Under the pieces are notes generated by a model. That model worked only from the letters and a program-made list of their open reading frames with translations, was not told the origin of the DNA and searched no databases. From Pseudomonas parakoreensis (GTDB taxonomy: Bacteria; Pseudomonadota; Gammaproteobacteria; Pseudomonadales; Pseudomonadaceae): a DNA stretch of 64,000 nucleotides. The stretch's first letter is position 1. Each line of letters begins with the position of its first letter. Location of the stretch: positions 280,996 to 344,995 of the forward strand of contig NZ_BQHY01000007.1 in NCBI RefSeq assembly GCF_021602155.1, read 5' to 3'. Both the position numbers and the translations under genes were made by a program. This document shows, piece by piece, positions 62,715-64,000 of this stretch.

Positions 62715-63602
62715 TCAATCCGCCGCAACGGCGGGCTTGGCGGTGCTGCCCATGGTCATGGTTGCCCCGACGGAGGCCAGAATAATGCAGAGGATCGCCA
62801 TCCATTGTGACAGCGTGAGGTATTCCTGCAGAAACAGGAGGCCCGACAATGCGCCGAAGGCCGGTTCGATGCTCATCAAGGTACCGAAGGTGCGGGCAGG
62901 CATGCGGGTGAGGGCGACCATCTCAAGGGTATAGGGCAAAGCTGTTGAGAGGATGGCGACGCCGATGGCGATCGGGATCAGCGACGGGGTCAGCAACGCG
63001 GTGCCTGCATGCACGATGCCGATCGGCGCGACAAACAGTGCGGCGATCATCACGCCCAGAGCCGCAGTCGTCACGCCGTTGTCTGCACCGGCTTTTTGGC
63101 CGAACAGAATATACAACGCCCAGCACACGCCGGCGCCCAGGGCATAACCGGCGCCGACCAGATCAATTCCCGCTGTTGTTGCTCCCGTCGGGATCAACAA
63201 CAGCAGGCCGACGGCCGCCAAGGCAATCCAGAGAAAATCGATAGCGCGGCGAGAGGCGTAAATGGCGACGGCCAGCGGACCCGTGAACTCAAGCGCGACT
63301 GCAATGCCAAGCGGTACGGTGCGCAATGACATATAGAAGAGGAAGTTCATCCCGCCCAGCGCCATTCCGTAAACGATCACTGTCCGCAGCGACTGAGCTG
63401 TCAGCCTTGCGCGCCATGGGCGCAGCAATAACAGCATGATTACGCTGGCGAAGACCAGGCGCAGAGTGGTCGTCCCTTGAGCGCCGACTACCGGGAACAT
63501 GCTTTTGGCTAAAGAGGCGCCAGACTGGATGGATGCCATGGCTATTAATAAGAGGCCAACCGGGAACAGCGTTGAGGCCAGAGAGCGAGGTTGGTCAGTC
63601 AT
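62715..63602 (-). CDS. EamA/RhtA-like transporter (drug/metabolite superfamily)
   Basis: 295 residues with ten predicted membrane helices in two EamA repeats (GTTTLRLVFASVIMLLLLRPWRA; PLGIAVALEFTGPLAVAI; MSIEPAFGALSGLLFLQEYL). The RhtA-like branch exports threonine/homoserine and similar amino acids. The start at 63602 (MTDQPRSL) gives the usual short cytoplasmic N-terminus; upstream extension lacks homology. Confidence 0.9.
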   Translation of the reverse strand: MTDQPRSLASTLFPVGLLLIAMASIQSGASLAKSMFPVVGAQGTTTLRLVFASVIMLLLLRPWRARLTAQSLRTVIVYGMALGGMNFLFYMSLRTVPLGIAVALEFTGPLAVAIYASRRAIDFLWIALAAVGLLLLIPTGATTAGIDLVGAGYALGAGVCWALYILFGQKAGADNGVTTAALGVMIAALFVAPIGIVHAGTALLTPSLIPIAIGVAILSTALPYTLEMVALTRMPARTFGTLMSIEPAFGALSGLLFLQEYLTLSQWMAILCIILASVGATMTMGSTAKPAVAAD

Positions 63603-63733
63603 TGCGAGGCATCGTCCAAAGGTAAGAGCAGAGTATTGTTTTAGGTGTTGGGCAATATACTGCGCATTCGGAGGCATTGCGTCTATATATAGCTGGCTTT
63701 TTCGGTGTCTCGACAGAAAACTGAAATTAACGG

Positions 63734-63761
63734 TTGACTGCAGATTCTGGAGGTCTATAAT
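63734..63761 (+). promoter_or_regulatory. Strong sigma-70 promoter, probable rrn P1
   Basis: TTGACT and a perfect TATAAT with a 16-base spacer. Confidence 0.65.
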
Positions 63762-63936
63762 TCGCCCCACTTCCGGCGCAGTCGAAACGGAAAACTCCTT
63801 GAGATTCAACGAGTTAAGCAGTTTTCGACGGCGGATCGCTTCAGTTCATCGAAGCCTGGAAGGAGTTGAAGGGGCGGTGATGTTTGGCTCTTTTGACGGT
63901 TCGGTCTTCTCGGTCGAAAGCGGTGAAAAAGAGGTG

Positions 63937-63964
63937 TTGACAGCAGCGTGTAACGCTGTAGAAT
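63937..63964 (+). promoter_or_regulatory. Strong sigma-70 promoter, probable rrn P2, with leader
   Basis: Perfect TTGACA and TAGAAT with a 16-base spacer, followed by a GC-rich discriminator (TCGCCTCCCGC) and AACGAGAGATCGGAAGCGCA, which I recognise as the leader ahead of 16S rRNA genes in pseudomonads. The rRNA gene itself would lie beyond the window. Confidence 0.68.
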
Positions 63965-64000
63965 TCGCCTCCCGCTAACGAGAGATCGGAAGCGCAAGTG

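Larger units (their letters stand above)
63603..64000. other. Non-coding right edge with rRNA-type promoters
   Basis: About 400 bases without a supported gene. They hold two strong plus-strand promoters (63734-63761 and 63937-63964) and leader-like sequence to the window end. A 159-codon plus-strand open frame overlapping here (63499-63978) is mostly antisense to the EamA gene and is not called. Confidence 0.6.

Noticed and set aside
63499-63978. 159-codon plus-strand open frame near the right edge
   Set aside because: Its first part is antisense to the EamA gene and the rest covers rRNA-type promoter sequence; no family or ribosome binding site.
1-64000. CRISPR array, insertion sequence, prophage, integron or tRNA-linked island
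   Set aside because: No regularly spaced repeats, transposase, integrase or tRNA gene was recognised; the inverted repeats are REP doublets.

Overview
The window is chromosomal DNA of a fluorescent Pseudomonas, most likely of the P. fluorescens group (inference). The evidence is high-GC coding, pyoverdine genes (pvdL, pvdS, pvdH, an mbtH-like gene and the fpvGHJK-fpvCDEF set), the atu acyclic-terpene cluster, msuEDC-sfnR, and about a dozen paired REP elements (REPINs) of types typical for this group. I see no phage, plasmid, insertion sequence or CRISPR array.

Layout. 1-3.6 kb: an unidentified partial gene, cheV behind a FliA-type promoter, a MOSC protein, ppnP and a DEDDh exonuclease. 3.6-12.8 kb: atuABCDEF on the minus strand, diverging from its TetR regulator atuR, with two operator-like repeats between them. 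12.9-28.8 kb: a periplasmic binding protein, then pyoverdine locus 1, with a hydroxyornithine acetylase (pvdY type), the ECF sigma factor pvdS behind a Fur box, and the 4332-residue chromophore NRPS pvdL. 29-36.3 kb: an alpha/beta hydrolase, then the thiol-disulfide operon dsbD-dsbE-dsbG facing the two-component genes dsbRS. An AT-rich gene for a stand-alone four-bladed hemopexin-like protein lies between dsbD and dsbR. 36.5-45.3 kb: pyoverdine locus 2, with pvdH, mbtH and the eight-gene ferripyoverdine iron-release operon fpvGHJKCDEF. 45.7-51.4 kb: a LeuC/LeuD paralogue pair, a LysR regulator, a haloacetate-dehalogenase-like enzyme, a VOC protein, and soxR with a divergent SoxR-type target. 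51.4-55.6 kb: the organosulfur operon msuE-msuD-msuC-sfnR behind a sigma-54 promoter. 56-64 kb: a LysE exporter, a solo cysteine desulfurase, an Xaa-Pro aminopeptidase, an isomerase/SDR/TetR mini-cluster, an EamA transporter, and at the right edge what looks like the promoter and leader of an rRNA operon.

How it works together. Four exact-spacing PvdS (iron-starvation) boxes tie pvdY, pvdL, pvdH and mbtH into one regulon, and pvdS itself carries a Fur box. PvdH makes diaminobutyrate, PvdL builds the acyl-Glu-Tyr-Dab chromophore precursor, MbtH assists the NRPS, PvdY would acetylate hydroxyornithine, and FpvGHJK/CDEF would reduce and release iron from imported ferripyoverdine. The side-chain NRPSs, pvdA, pvdE, fpvA and the export genes are not in the window.

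Most worth a second look: the hemopexin-like gene placed between dsbD and its regulator, a REPIN translated in frame as the N-terminus of FpvD, the mbtH promoter that uses the pvdH stop codon, and the sigma-54 promoter with upstream dyads before msuE.
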